Under the pieces are notes generated by a model. It had not been told where the DNA came from, made no database searches, and saw only the letters and a list, made by a program, of their open reading frames with translations. A program made the translations under genes and the position numbers. 64,000 nucleotides of DNA from Melioribacteraceae bacterium (GTDB taxonomy: Bacteria; Bacteroidota; Ignavibacteria; Ignavibacteriales; Melioribacteraceae): NCBI GenBank assembly GCA_027030245.1, contig JALVFE010000013.1, positions 1-64,000 on the forward strand, written 5' to 3'. Within the stretch, counting starts at the first letter, position 1, and each line of letters starts with the position of its first letter. Below, piece after piece: positions 7,903 through 16,560 of this stretch.

Positions 7903-9372
7903 TTAAAACTTAAATATATGAAATTTATAACCGTCTAATTTAATGTAAAGTCCGGGTTCCGTTACTTCTTCTTTGTTTCTCATATAAAATTTGTCGTTAA
8001 TCAAATCCTCGAATGTTATTTTATGGGGATATGATTCCACGTTAAGTTTTATTCTGCAGTAAGAAGTTACGGATGAATAATTAACAACAATCAATCTTTT
8101 TTCTCCGTTAAGTTCCCACAACCATGCAAGCATATTCTCGAATGTTTGGTCGCCCTCGCCTGCGGGGAAGACGTGAATTAGTTGCCAATCCCCGTTTTTG
8201 AAAATACCGGCTTTTATTATCCTCAGAAAATTATCGTAAAAATATTTAATTCCTTTCTGCAGTTTTTCTTCCGGTTCCCTTCCGAGCTGAACCGGTAATT
8301 TTACGGCTTTTCCTTCGAATTGCCCGTCGTAGAACAGATGCATTCCCATTACCGTGCCGGCAATAACCGCAGCGGCTTTGGATTGTTTATAGCCTAAAAT
8401 TTTTACCGCACGTTCTTCGTCGTGGTTTTCCAGAAAACGGACTAACTTCTTCTGATAATTTTTCTCGGCTTGCAAATGAGCTCTGATAGCAGAAGGGTTG
8501 AATATTTTCAGCCTGTCGGTAAGTTTTTTGTCGTATGTAAAATCGAAACCCAATTGTTGAAGCGTCCATTCCAAATCCCAGTAAGCTTCGCCGATAAAAA
8601 GGAAATCCGGTTTACTTGTTTTTATACTCTTAATTGCTATTTCCCAAAATTCCTTTTCCGGTTTTTTGAATCCCGCTTTGGAAATAACGGTTCCCCAAGT
8701 ATTTTGGAAAACGTGGTTCAGGTTCAACATTGCCATATCGCACCTTACGCCGTCGCACATTTGCGAGATACTGTTTAACCTGTTTATTAAAAATTCGCGG
8801 GCGGGTTCGTAAAAATAATTGATTTGAATTGTATCTTGCCAAGCGGGAAAGAAGGGATCGCGACCGTGCGCAAATATTTTATTTTCGTTTTCTAAAGGTT
8901 TGAAGTATGTATGCGGATCGTTTTCAAAAGCGCTTTCGTCAGCTTGAAGAAAAATCTCGGGATGTGATTTTATCAAAGAGCTTTCTGCGCTAAAGTGGTT
9001 GGGAATAAAATCCAATATAAGTCCCATGTTATTCCGGTGGAGAATTTCCCGGAGTTCTTCTAGACTTTCGTTCCCACCGAGTTTCGGATTAACGGTGTAA
9101 TCGTCAATTGCATACGGCGATCCGATAACGTCTTCCCGTTTCCAATCGGGCAAAGCTCTCGAATATTCTTCTATCAATCCCGGTTCGAAGCAATATTTAT
9201 CGATTGTGCTTTCGTTGGTTTTCCATACGCCCATTAACCAAATGTAATCGATTCCCAACTCCGATAATTTGAGCCAATAATCTTCCGGCACTTCGTGCAA
9301 TTTAACGTTTTCGCCGAAACGCTTTATCCAAACTCTCGTGTTAATTTCGTATAAATTCGGGTTCTTATGCAT
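7903..9372 (-). CDS. Alpha-amylase family (GH13) enzyme
   Basis: The 489-residue protein shows the four GH13 signature regions in order: DFIPNHF (region I), GVRCDMAM with the nucleophile at D212, GEAYWD with the acid/base at E262, and ENHDEE with the transition-state aspartate at D318. These enzymes cleave or rearrange alpha-glucosidic bonds. No signal peptide is seen, so it is probably cytoplasmic, acting on glycogen, maltodextrin or a glucoside such as trehalose; the exact substrate is not evident. The C-terminal 100 residues (LIVVNYSSV, DLINDKFY) look like the usual beta domain C. It starts 15 bases after the end of dnaG on the same strand and may be co-transcribed with it. Confidence 0.85.
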   Translation of the reverse strand: MHKNPNLYEINTRVWIKRFGENVKLHEVPEDYWLKLSELGIDYIWLMGVWKTNESTIDKYCFEPGLIEEYSRALPDWKREDVIGSPYAIDDYTVNPKLGGNESLEELREILHRNNMGLILDFIPNHFSAESSLIKSHPEIFLQADESAFENDPHTYFKPLENENKIFAHGRDPFFPAWQDTIQINYFYEPAREFLINRLNSISQMCDGVRCDMAMLNLNHVFQNTWGTVISKAGFKKPEKEFWEIAIKSIKTSKPDFLFIGEAYWDLEWTLQQLGFDFTYDKKLTDRLKIFNPSAIRAHLQAEKNYQKKLVRFLENHDEERAVKILGYKQSKAAAVIAGTVMGMHLFYDGQFEGKAVKLPVQLGREPEEKLQKGIKYFYDNFLRIIKAGIFKNGDWQLIHVFPAGEGDQTFENMLAWLWELNGEKRLIVVNYSSVTSYCRIKLNVESYPHKITFEDLINDKFYMRNKEEVTEPGLYIKLDGYKFHIFKF

Positions 9373-9387
9373 TTTCCCGGCTGAAAA

Positions 9388-11265
9388 TTAATCGATAGAT
9401 TTTTTTTCTTCCACTGAATTAATAAGCATTTTTTTATTTTCTTGTAATTGTCTGATTTCGGAAAGTTTTTCCCTTATGGAAGATTCGTCGGTCAGCTTTT
9501 GTAATTCGTTGTTTTTAATTTTTATTTTATAATCAATTTGGTTAAGTTTGAATTTTTTTACAGCGTCCATCGCAATTTTCAACGAGTCTTTTTCGATATC
9601 ACCTGAAAAAGACATATCCGCCCATTTCGAACTTATCGGTTCTTCGGAAAGAGTTAAAGTTAAAATATAGTTGCGGATTTTTTCGTCTTCTATTTTGCTT
9701 ATTAAAAATGCGGTGGAAACGTTTCCTTCAACCAATCCTTCGAAAACGAGATGTGCGAGTTCTTTAATTTTAGCATTTGTAAATTCATTTGGCGATATGT
9801 GATCGAAAATGTATTTTACCACATCTTGTTTACCTTCGAAAAGAAGAATCAAAAGTTCCTTTTCCACGTTTGAGATTCTCTTGTCGATTCCGTTTTCCGT
9901 TACTCTTAAATTCGTTTCCGGTTTATTTACCGTATCACGGTTTTTACGGATTGTGGTGGTTCGCTTGGTTTTTTCAAGGATTTTATCAAGTTCGGATTCT
10001 ATTAATTTTTCGCGGAGTCCGAATTTTCTTGCAATTGTTTTAATCAAAAGATTACGGCGCAAGTCGTCGTTAACCAAAGCGGCGCTTTTAACAAGTTCCC
10101 TAATCGCTTCGGCATAAGTTTTGGGATCATCGAAAGCTCCGGCTTTTTCGAATTGGGAAGTTTGATATTCCAGAAAGTTCATCGCTTTGTGCAGATATTC
10201 TTCGAACTCTTCCTTTCCGAATTTATTTACGAAAGAATCGGGGTCTTCGTTTTCGGGCAATGCTAAGATTTTTACATCGAAATCTTGCTTTAGTAAAATT
10301 TCTATACTTCGCATGGAAGCTTTCTGCCCGGCTGCATCCGCATCGAAAATGACAACAACGTTTTTGGTGTAACGCGAGAGCAGTCTTGCCTGGTCGTCGG
10401 TCAGCGAAGTTCCCGAAGATGCAACAACGTTTTTAATTCCGTATTGATAAAGGGAAATTAAATCCATGTAACCTTCAACCAGAATTGCTTTATCGAGTTT
10501 GCGGATTTCTTCTTTTGAATGATACAAACCGTATAAAGATTTTCGTTTGAGATATATCTCCGATTCTGGTGAATTAAGATACTTTGCCGCCTTGTCCGAT
10601 TTTTCCAATATTCTCCCGCCGAATGCAATTACCCTGCCGTTCGGTGAAAAGATAGGAAAGATTATTCTGCCCCTGAATTTATCGTAAAACTTGCCGCCTT
10701 CTTTCGCGTCTATCAAACCGAGTTTTTTTGCTTTGGCAAGATCGATATTGTTTTCGCGGCAGAAATTTACAAATGCATCCCAAACCGGCAGAGCGTAACC
10801 GAGTCCGAATATCTTTTGTGTTTTGGGTTTTATGTTTCTTTTTTCGAAATAGTTACGTGCAATCTCGCCTTCTTTACTTTTAAGCAAGTTTTCGGAAAAA
10901 TATCTGGCGGCTTTCACGTTGATTTCGTAAAGTTCTTCGGTAAGGTCTTTATCTTTATCGTTCCTATTGTTTTCAAACTCGAGCGGAATTCCGGCATATT
11001 CTGCAATTTCCTGCACTGCTTCTATAAACGAAATGCTCTTGAAATCCATTAAAAATTTGTAAACATTTCCGCCCGCATGGCATCCGAAACAATGGAATAT
11101 TTGTTTTTCTTCGCTTACAGTAAACGAAGGGGTTTTTTCTTGATGAAATGGACACAATCCAACGTAGTTTTTCCCGCGTTTCTTCAGTTGAACATATCCT
11201 GAAATAAAATCGACTATATTGACCGAACTGCGGATTTCTTCTATTTTATCTTCCGGTATTCTCAT
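9388..11265 (-). CDS. dnaG: DNA primase DnaG
   Basis: The 625-residue primase makes the RNA primers for DNA replication. The N-terminal CHC2 zinc finger has C38, H41, C59 and C62 (CPFHQEKTPSF, then HCFGC). The catalytic core contains the Toprim domain, with the AILVEGYMD segment carrying the conserved glutamate and IFDADAAG carrying the metal-binding aspartates. The C-terminal part (about 430-625) is a helical, charged region expected to bind the DnaB helicase and is poorly conserved, as usual. Length and order are typical. The gene is divergent from the DJ-1/PfpI gene and is followed by the GH13 gene. Confidence 0.96.
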   Translation of the reverse strand: MRIPEDKIEEIRSSVNIVDFISGYVQLKKRGKNYVGLCPFHQEKTPSFTVSEEKQIFHCFGCHAGGNVYKFLMDFKSISFIEAVQEIAEYAGIPLEFENNRNDKDKDLTEELYEINVKAARYFSENLLKSKEGEIARNYFEKRNIKPKTQKIFGLGYALPVWDAFVNFCRENNIDLAKAKKLGLIDAKEGGKFYDKFRGRIIFPIFSPNGRVIAFGGRILEKSDKAAKYLNSPESEIYLKRKSLYGLYHSKEEIRKLDKAILVEGYMDLISLYQYGIKNVVASSGTSLTDDQARLLSRYTKNVVVIFDADAAGQKASMRSIEILLKQDFDVKILALPENEDPDSFVNKFGKEEFEEYLHKAMNFLEYQTSQFEKAGAFDDPKTYAEAIRELVKSAALVNDDLRRNLLIKTIARKFGLREKLIESELDKILEKTKRTTTIRKNRDTVNKPETNLRVTENGIDKRISNVEKELLILLFEGKQDVVKYIFDHISPNEFTNAKIKELAHLVFEGLVEGNVSTAFLISKIEDEKIRNYILTLTLSEEPISSKWADMSFSGDIEKDSLKIAMDAVKKFKLNQIDYKIKIKNNELQKLTDESSIREKLSEIRQLQENKKMLINSVEEKKSID

Positions 11266-11472
11266 ACTTAAAATATAATTTTTGTTTTCGGAATTTCAAA
11301 TGTTTTTACAAAAAATGTTTAAAAATTTATGCGGGAAAATATTTTATGTTATAAAACAATGACAAACGGCAGAGAAAAATCCGCTTGTTTACTTGGCGAT
11401 GAACGGAATATGAACACATGCTTTTCAATTCAACCTTGATATTGTTATATTTACAAAACTTTTAATTTGGCA

Positions 11473-12018
11473 ATGAACGGAAACGTGATAAAATCAAACA
11501 GTATATTGATAATTCTTCCTGCGGAAAATTTTAACGAAGCGGAATTTTTGGGAACGAAAAACACGCTCGAAAAATCGGGGGTTCGTATTTTTATCGGTTC
11601 GGATGCGCACTCCGTTTGTACAGGCACACAAGGCTTAAAAGTCCGCGCCGACGTGTCGTTTTTTAATATTCACGTTTCCAATTTTGCTGGAATTGTTTTT
11701 ATCGGCGGTCCCGGCGTATTAAATTATTGGGATAATGATTTTTTGCATAACGTTTCGAGAAAATTTTATAACGCGGATAAAGTGGTAGGCGCAATTTGCA
11801 GCGCGCCGGTTATTCTTGCCCGCGCCGGATTGTTGGAAGGAAAAGAAGCCACTTCGTTTCCTAAAGACAAAGAAGAGTTGGAACGTGAAGGAGCCGTTTA
11901 CAAAGATGAAAATGTAGTTGTTTCCGGTAAAATCATTACCGCGCAAGGTCCTCAATCCGCCGTTGAATTTGCGGGTAAAATTATCGAACTGTTGAAATAC
12001 AACAGAACATACGGTTAG
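11473..12018 (+). CDS. DJ-1/PfpI family protein
   Basis: The protein of about 181 residues belongs to the DJ-1/PfpI superfamily (class I glutamine-amidotransferase-like fold). The nucleophile elbow reads GAICSAPVILARAGLL, with the reactive cysteine at about C109; an acidic residue in PAENFNEAEF matches the usual partner glutamate. Family members act as glyoxalases, deglycases, chaperones or proteases, and the role here is not resolved. An in-frame TTG six bases upstream (11467) is an alternative start; the ATG at 11473 was preferred. ispG begins 12 bases downstream, so the two probably form an operon. Confidence 0.85.
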   Translation: MNGNVIKSNSILIILPAENFNEAEFLGTKNTLEKSGVRIFIGSDAHSVCTGTQGLKVRADVSFFNIHVSNFAGIVFIGGPGVLNYWDNDFLHNVSRKFYNADKVVGAICSAPVILARAGLLEGKEATSFPKDKEELEREGAVYKDENVVVSGKIITAQGPQSAVEFAGKIIELLKYNRTYG

Positions 12019-12030
12019 AAAGAAAAACAA

Positions 12031-13983
12031 ATGACAGATAAATTCCAATACTGTAACAGTCTTACGGAATATTCCAGGTTTCTTACCCGCGTGGTTAACG
12101 TCGGCGATGTTCCGCTCGGCGGAGATAATCCGGTTCGTATTCAATCGATGACCACAACCGATACGATGGATACCGTTGCAACTGTTGAACAGACCATCAG
12201 AATGGTTGAAGCCGGTTGTGAATATGTGAGAATTACGGCGCCGAGTTTGAAAGAAGCCGAAAATCTGCAAAACATAAAAAACGAATTAAAGAAAAGGGGA
12301 TATAACGTTCCTTTAATTGCCGATATTCATTACACACCGAATGCTGCGGAAGTTGCGGCGCGGATAGTTGAAAAAGTTAGAATTAATCCCGGTAACTACG
12401 TCGATAAGAAAAAATTTCAACAAATTGAATACACGGATGCGGAATATCAAGCTGAGCTTGAAAGAATTTATTACCGTTTTTCTCCGTTGGTAAAAATATG
12501 CAAGGAATACGGAACGGCAATGCGGATAGGAACGAATCACGGTTCGCTTTCCGACAGAATAATGAGCCGCTACGGAGATACTCCGCTTGGAATGGTGGAA
12601 TCGGCGCTTGAGTTTGTAAGGATTTGCGAAGATTTAAATTATTACGATATTGTTTTATCAATGAAAGCAAGCAATCCGCAAATTATGATTCAAGCTTACC
12701 GGTTGCTTGTTAACAAAATGATAGAAACGGGCAGAAACTATCCGCTTCATCTCGGTGTTACGGAAGCTGGCGACGGCGAAGACGGAAGAATAAAATCGGC
12801 ACTCGGAATCGGCTCTTTACTGGAAGACGGTTTGGGGGATACAATCCGTGTTTCGCTTACGGAAGAACCCGAAGCGGAAATTCCCGTTGCAATTTCGCTT
12901 GTTAACAGATATAAAGACAGAGCAGGTCATCCTAAAATTCCGCCGGTTGTTACGGTTCCGAAAAATCCTTTCGAATTCGAAAGAAGGGAAACCTTTCAAG
13001 TGGAAAACATCGGCGGGGGAAACGTTCCCGTTGTAATTGCGGATTATTCAAAAAGGGGAGTAAGCGGTTTTGCGGATTTATCAAGCATCGGTTATAAATA
13101 TTTGCCCGATCTCGATAAATGGGAAATGTCCGATACCGCAGCCGATTTTATTTATCTTGGAAGCAACAAACCTGCCGTAGAGCTTCCCCAATCTTTAAAA
13201 GCTATTTACGATTACGATACTTGGTTGGAATTGAAGGAAAGAAAAAACGCTTTCCCGCTTGCAGGCTTAAAAGATTTTGTATCGAACGGTAATTTTTCCG
13301 AAGTTTTGAATTTTGTGTGGGTTTCAATCGGCGATGTTTTTTCGGATGAAATAATTCATGCGTCAAATAAACCGGGTGTGGTCTTCGTTTTCACAACGGC
13401 AAATAAACACGGCATGGCGGAACAACGCAGAATGTTTTTCGAATTGCAGGACAAAGGAATAAAAAATCCGGTAATTATAAGCAGAAGTTATTCCGGTATT
13501 ACGCTTGATGAATTCCGGCTTTACAGTTCCACCGATATAGGAAGTTTGTTGGCAGATGGTTTCGGCGACGGCGTTTGGATTTCGGCGGAGTTGAGCGACT
13601 TAAAAACAAGCGAAGGAATTACCGTTGCGGTAAATAAAACCGTATTCGGAATTTTACAAGCGGCGCGGGCAAGAATAACCAAAACAGAATATATCGCATG
13701 CCCTTCTTGCGGAAGAACTTTATTCGATTTGGTTGAAGTAACCGCGAAAATCCGGAAGAGAACGGAACATTTGAAAGGCGTAAAAATAGGAATTATGGGC
13801 TGCATTGTTAACGGTCCGGGCGAAATGGCAGATGCAGATTACGGTTACGTCGGATCCGGCGTTGGTAAAATTACACTTTACAAAGGTAAAGAAGTTGTAC
13901 GAAAAAACATCGATTCGGAAAAAGCCGTTGACGAATTAATAGAATTAATCAAAGAAGACGGCAGATGGGTTGACCCGCTTTAA
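12031..13983 (+). CDS. ispG: 4-hydroxy-3-methylbut-2-enyl diphosphate synthase (IspG), long form
   Basis: IspG (GcpE) converts methylerythritol cyclodiphosphate to HMBPP, the penultimate step of the MEP isoprenoid pathway, using a 4Fe-4S cluster. The N-terminal TIM-barrel half contains VRIQSMTTTDTMD, LIADIHY, and KVRINPGNY. The C-terminal reductase-like domain carries the cluster cysteines in ACPSCGRTLFDL and GIMGCIVNGPGEMADADYGYVG. At 650 residues it is the long type, with a central insertion of roughly 250 residues between the two halves, as known from Bacteroidota, Chlamydiae and plants, compared with about 370 in E. coli. It is encoded 12 bases after the DJ-1/PfpI gene. Confidence 0.95.
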   Translation: MTDKFQYCNSLTEYSRFLTRVVNVGDVPLGGDNPVRIQSMTTTDTMDTVATVEQTIRMVEAGCEYVRITAPSLKEAENLQNIKNELKKRGYNVPLIADIHYTPNAAEVAARIVEKVRINPGNYVDKKKFQQIEYTDAEYQAELERIYYRFSPLVKICKEYGTAMRIGTNHGSLSDRIMSRYGDTPLGMVESALEFVRICEDLNYYDIVLSMKASNPQIMIQAYRLLVNKMIETGRNYPLHLGVTEAGDGEDGRIKSALGIGSLLEDGLGDTIRVSLTEEPEAEIPVAISLVNRYKDRAGHPKIPPVVTVPKNPFEFERRETFQVENIGGGNVPVVIADYSKRGVSGFADLSSIGYKYLPDLDKWEMSDTAADFIYLGSNKPAVELPQSLKAIYDYDTWLELKERKNAFPLAGLKDFVSNGNFSEVLNFVWVSIGDVFSDEIIHASNKPGVVFVFTTANKHGMAEQRRMFFELQDKGIKNPVIISRSYSGITLDEFRLYSSTDIGSLLADGFGDGVWISAELSDLKTSEGITVAVNKTVFGILQAARARITKTEYIACPSCGRTLFDLVEVTAKIRKRTEHLKGVKIGIMGCIVNGPGEMADADYGYVGSGVGKITLYKGKEVVRKNIDSEKAVDELIELIKEDGRWVDPL

Positions 13984-14139
13984 TACATTTCTTTTACGGA
14001 AAAGTTGTTCAGCATCACAAAAAGACCGGATTCTTCCCGGAAAGCTACATTTTAAGAAAAATTTTCCGCGAAAAAGTTAAACTTCCGCTCTTACTTGCCG
14101 ATAATTTGACATAAGGAATAAAAAGAAAGGGAATTCGTT

Positions 14140-14307
14140 ATGTCAAACCATTTTTCCGTAGTTTTAGATTCGATTAAAGCAAAAGACAACACAAATGAAC
14201 TTATCAGCAGTGTTGAAAGAGCAAGAAGTTTGAATATGATTAAATTTTATATGGGACTCGGTTATTTTGCGGCTTTAACGGTTTTGATGATAAAACTATT
14301 CGTATAA
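14140..14307 (+). CDS. Small membrane protein, 55 residues
   Basis: This short frame begins with an ATG preceded at a normal distance by AAAGAAAGGGA, a good ribosome binding site. The translation starts MSNHFSVVLDSIKAKDN, has a charged middle (ISSVERARSL) and ends in a hydrophobic helix of about 18 residues (YMGLGYFAALTVLMIKLF). This is the layout of a small single-pass membrane protein. It lies 156 bases after ispG. No family is recognised. The ribosome binding site and clean membrane segment favour a real gene, but the short length keeps confidence moderate. Confidence 0.55.
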   Translation: MSNHFSVVLDSIKAKDNTNELISSVERARSLNMIKFYMGLGYFAALTVLMIKLFV

Positions 14308-14408
14308 ATTCCTGCGTTAAAAACAAACCGGACCCATAAAATCAATTAAAGCTTAACAAACGGAAACGGAATTGTGCGGAAAGCATTTTCTGTTTTCGTA
14401 GCTGTGTA

Positions 14409-14849
14409 TTATTTTTTTTCTTCCCAATCGACAAGTTTTCTGTCTTTAAAGAAAAAAGTGATTTTACCGTAATACCATTGGGTGAACAATCCCCATTTTT
14501 CTTTATTGCGGGTTATTCTGTCCGGTTCGCCCCAACTGTCGCGCAGCATTCTCTCGGTCATTCCTTTCCAAATCTGCTTGTCGAGAATTCTGTCGCCGAT
14601 TTTTCTTCCGTATCTCCGGCGGTAAACTTTCCGTAAAGCCGTTCTCAATTTAGCATCCATTTCTGCCGAATCATCTCTCAGCTTTTCGATTTCCTTTTCC
14701 AGCGCTTCTTTTTGGGCGAGTAATTTGCTTTTCAGGTTTTGCAGACTGTCTATTTGGGCATGGAATTCTTCTGCTTTTAGTCCGTTGTTATTTTGCGCAA
14801 AAACTGCGGAAGTGAGAAATAAAAAAATAAAAATGAATTTATACTTCAT
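14409..14849 (-). CDS. Exported coiled-coil protein with SmpA/BamE-like end
   Basis: The ATG at 14849 is preferred over one 54 bases upstream, because AAGGA precedes it and it gives a proper signal peptide (MKYKFIFIFLFLTSAVFAQ). The 146-residue product has a coiled coil of about 45 residues (ALEKEIEKLRDD and neighbours), a basic stretch (RKVYRRRYGRK) and a C-terminal segment GMTERMLRDSWGEPDRI with YYGKITFFFKDRKLVDW. That segment resembles the small SmpA/BamE-type repeat, in which a turn and a Gly-x-Pro motif are followed by strands. The function is unknown; it is probably periplasmic. Confidence 0.65.
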   Translation of the reverse strand: MKYKFIFIFLFLTSAVFAQNNNGLKAEEFHAQIDSLQNLKSKLLAQKEALEKEIEKLRDDSAEMDAKLRTALRKVYRRRYGRKIGDRILDKQIWKGMTERMLRDSWGEPDRITRNKEKWGLFTQWYYGKITFFFKDRKLVDWEEKK

Positions 14850-15109
14850 TTCAAATCCTTGGAATTTCGTAATTGATATATTTTTGACCCGAATAATATT
14901 CAATTATTTTAACTTATGCCAATATGGTTTTTGATGATAAATAATGAGATGCGAAAGTGAGTTGAATTTACCAAGCATGCTCATCTGAAAAAAATTAATC
15001 ATTGTAAATCATAAATGAATAAGTATTATTTTGCGAAATTTTATTTTTTTATTGATAAAATATTTTTTTTAGTTTATGATTGTAATAGTCTTTATCCAAT
15101 AATATTAAT

Positions 15110-15793
15110 ATGCATAAGAAAGTATTTATCTATTTAATAACTTTTACTATAAATATTAGCCTTACAACCTGTTCAACGAACATAAACCAGCCAATAATAA
15201 CGAATCAGGTTCCGTACGTTGTTTTAAATGTAGGTGATATTAAACAATATAAAAGTGATGTTTCGGATTTATTAGTGCATCATGAAATAATGGGCACTGT
15301 CTTTAGAAGTGATGGTCAAAAAGTTTATGCTATCCTTGAAATTTTATTTTTTAATAAAATAGGATATTACGATACTTTATATGCCTTCATAAAAGATGAC
15401 TTTTTTACACTTACTCAATTAGATACAGTGGATTCAAATAATATTAATCCTTTCAGTGAAGAAAGAGTCGCCAAAGTTCACCCCAAAGATAATGATAGGT
15501 TTTTATTTTCAAATACCGAAACTGATTCATTAAAAAAATACTTTACTGTTAAAATGATCGATTCTCTTGTTACTCCAGCAAAAACCTTTTATAATGTTGC
15601 TGTTTACAAGAAGACAGGAGTAAATTATGTCAATCATTCTAGTGTTTATTATGCCCCTCAAATTGGTCATATTGGAATAACCCTTTATAATGATCAGGAT
15701 ACGGCGAATATATTATTATCTTATGCAAAAATGGATAAGAATGAAATTGGTATTTATACTAAAATAGAGGACTTTAAAAAATCGAATAACTAA
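15110..15793 (+). CDS. Unrecognised exported protein, possible lipoprotein
   Basis: The 227-residue product starts with MHKKVFIYLITF and a hydrophobic segment ending at a cysteine (SLTTC, about residue 21). This could be a relaxed lipobox, although the residue before the cysteine is threonine. The rest is strand-rich and unrecognised. The gene is more A+T-rich than its neighbours, with many AAT, ATA and TTA codons, suggesting recent acquisition or weak selection. There is no clear ribosome binding site. The next gene, about 110 bases downstream, is also an orphan exported protein. Confidence 0.6.
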   Translation: MHKKVFIYLITFTINISLTTCSTNINQPIITNQVPYVVLNVGDIKQYKSDVSDLLVHHEIMGTVFRSDGQKVYAILEILFFNKIGYYDTLYAFIKDDFFTLTQLDTVDSNNINPFSEERVAKVHPKDNDRFLFSNTETDSLKKYFTVKMIDSLVTPAKTFYNVAVYKKTGVNYVNHSSVYYAPQIGHIGITLYNDQDTANILLSYAKMDKNEIGIYTKIEDFKKSNN

Positions 15794-15906
15794 TAAAAAA
15801 AGAAGATAAAATCTAATAAAAAATTCCGGTCCAATTAAAATTTGTATAGCGCAATTTCCGGCGTAACACTAAATAATATTCGTTTATAAATCAAGGAAAT
15901 ACTACA

Positions 15907-16548
15907 ATGAACAAATTCAGTTTAATCGTAAAAGTTCTTGGTATTATCGGTCTGCTTAATTTGAATGTTTTTGGCGGTACGCCGCACAAAAGTTTTAGCG
16001 TATGGGGCGGAACGGATTTAAGTAATAATAAGGTTAACTCTTCTTTTTATTTCGAGACCTACTTCCCATTATTTCAATCAACTGATCTAAAGTTATCCGT
16101 CGGAATTTATAATACTTATTCATCACACTTTTATACGGTAAATACATATAAAAATGTTCATATAGACGATTATAACAAAATACATTTGGTAAGTTACCAG
16201 GTCAACGGTACGAATTACACGGTAATTCCTTTTGGTTTGGGCGTTAGTCATACATTAAATTTCGGAGTTTTCAATCCCTACCTCTCAGTTGATATCAATT
16301 ACAGTTTGATTGATCCCGAAACGATAAAAACAAGCGATGAAGTAAAAGGAGTTCTTGAGTTAAATGAAAATATTCCCGACGAATATAAAAAAATGGGAGT
16401 ACTTCCGGCTTCTTCGCTGGGGGTAAATTTCGCCGTAGGCAGTAAATTCGAAATTTATTCAAACTTAATTTTAGGTGTCCGGTATCAGTTTAACATCAGG
16501 AAGGAAATAGTAAATTCACATCAATTATTGGTTGGAATTTACTTTTAG
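15907..16548 (+). CDS. Unrecognised exported protein, possible outer-membrane beta-barrel
   Basis: The 213-residue protein has a signal peptide (about 1-23, ending NVFGG). The mature sequence alternates hydrophobic and polar residues in short strands (FSVWGGTDLS, DLKLSVGIYN, FGLGVSHTLNFG, SNLILGVRYQF) and ends KEIVNSHQLLVGIYF with a terminal aromatic residue. This is the pattern of a small eight-stranded-type outer-membrane barrel. No family is recognised. AAGGAAA about 9 bases before the ATG supports the start. It converges on the phosphatase gene at 16561. Confidence 0.6.
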   Translation: MNKFSLIVKVLGIIGLLNLNVFGGTPHKSFSVWGGTDLSNNKVNSSFYFETYFPLFQSTDLKLSVGIYNTYSSHFYTVNTYKNVHIDDYNKIHLVSYQVNGTNYTVIPFGLGVSHTLNFGVFNPYLSVDINYSLIDPETIKTSDEVKGVLELNENIPDEYKKMGVLPASSLGVNFAVGSKFEIYSNLILGVRYQFNIRKEIVNSHQLLVGIYF

Positions 16549-16560
16549 TAAAAACGTGAT

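Noticed and set aside
7893-7904. TTATCCGGATAA palindrome between convergent genes
   Set aside because: It is only 12 bases long, with no T tract; it may be chance.
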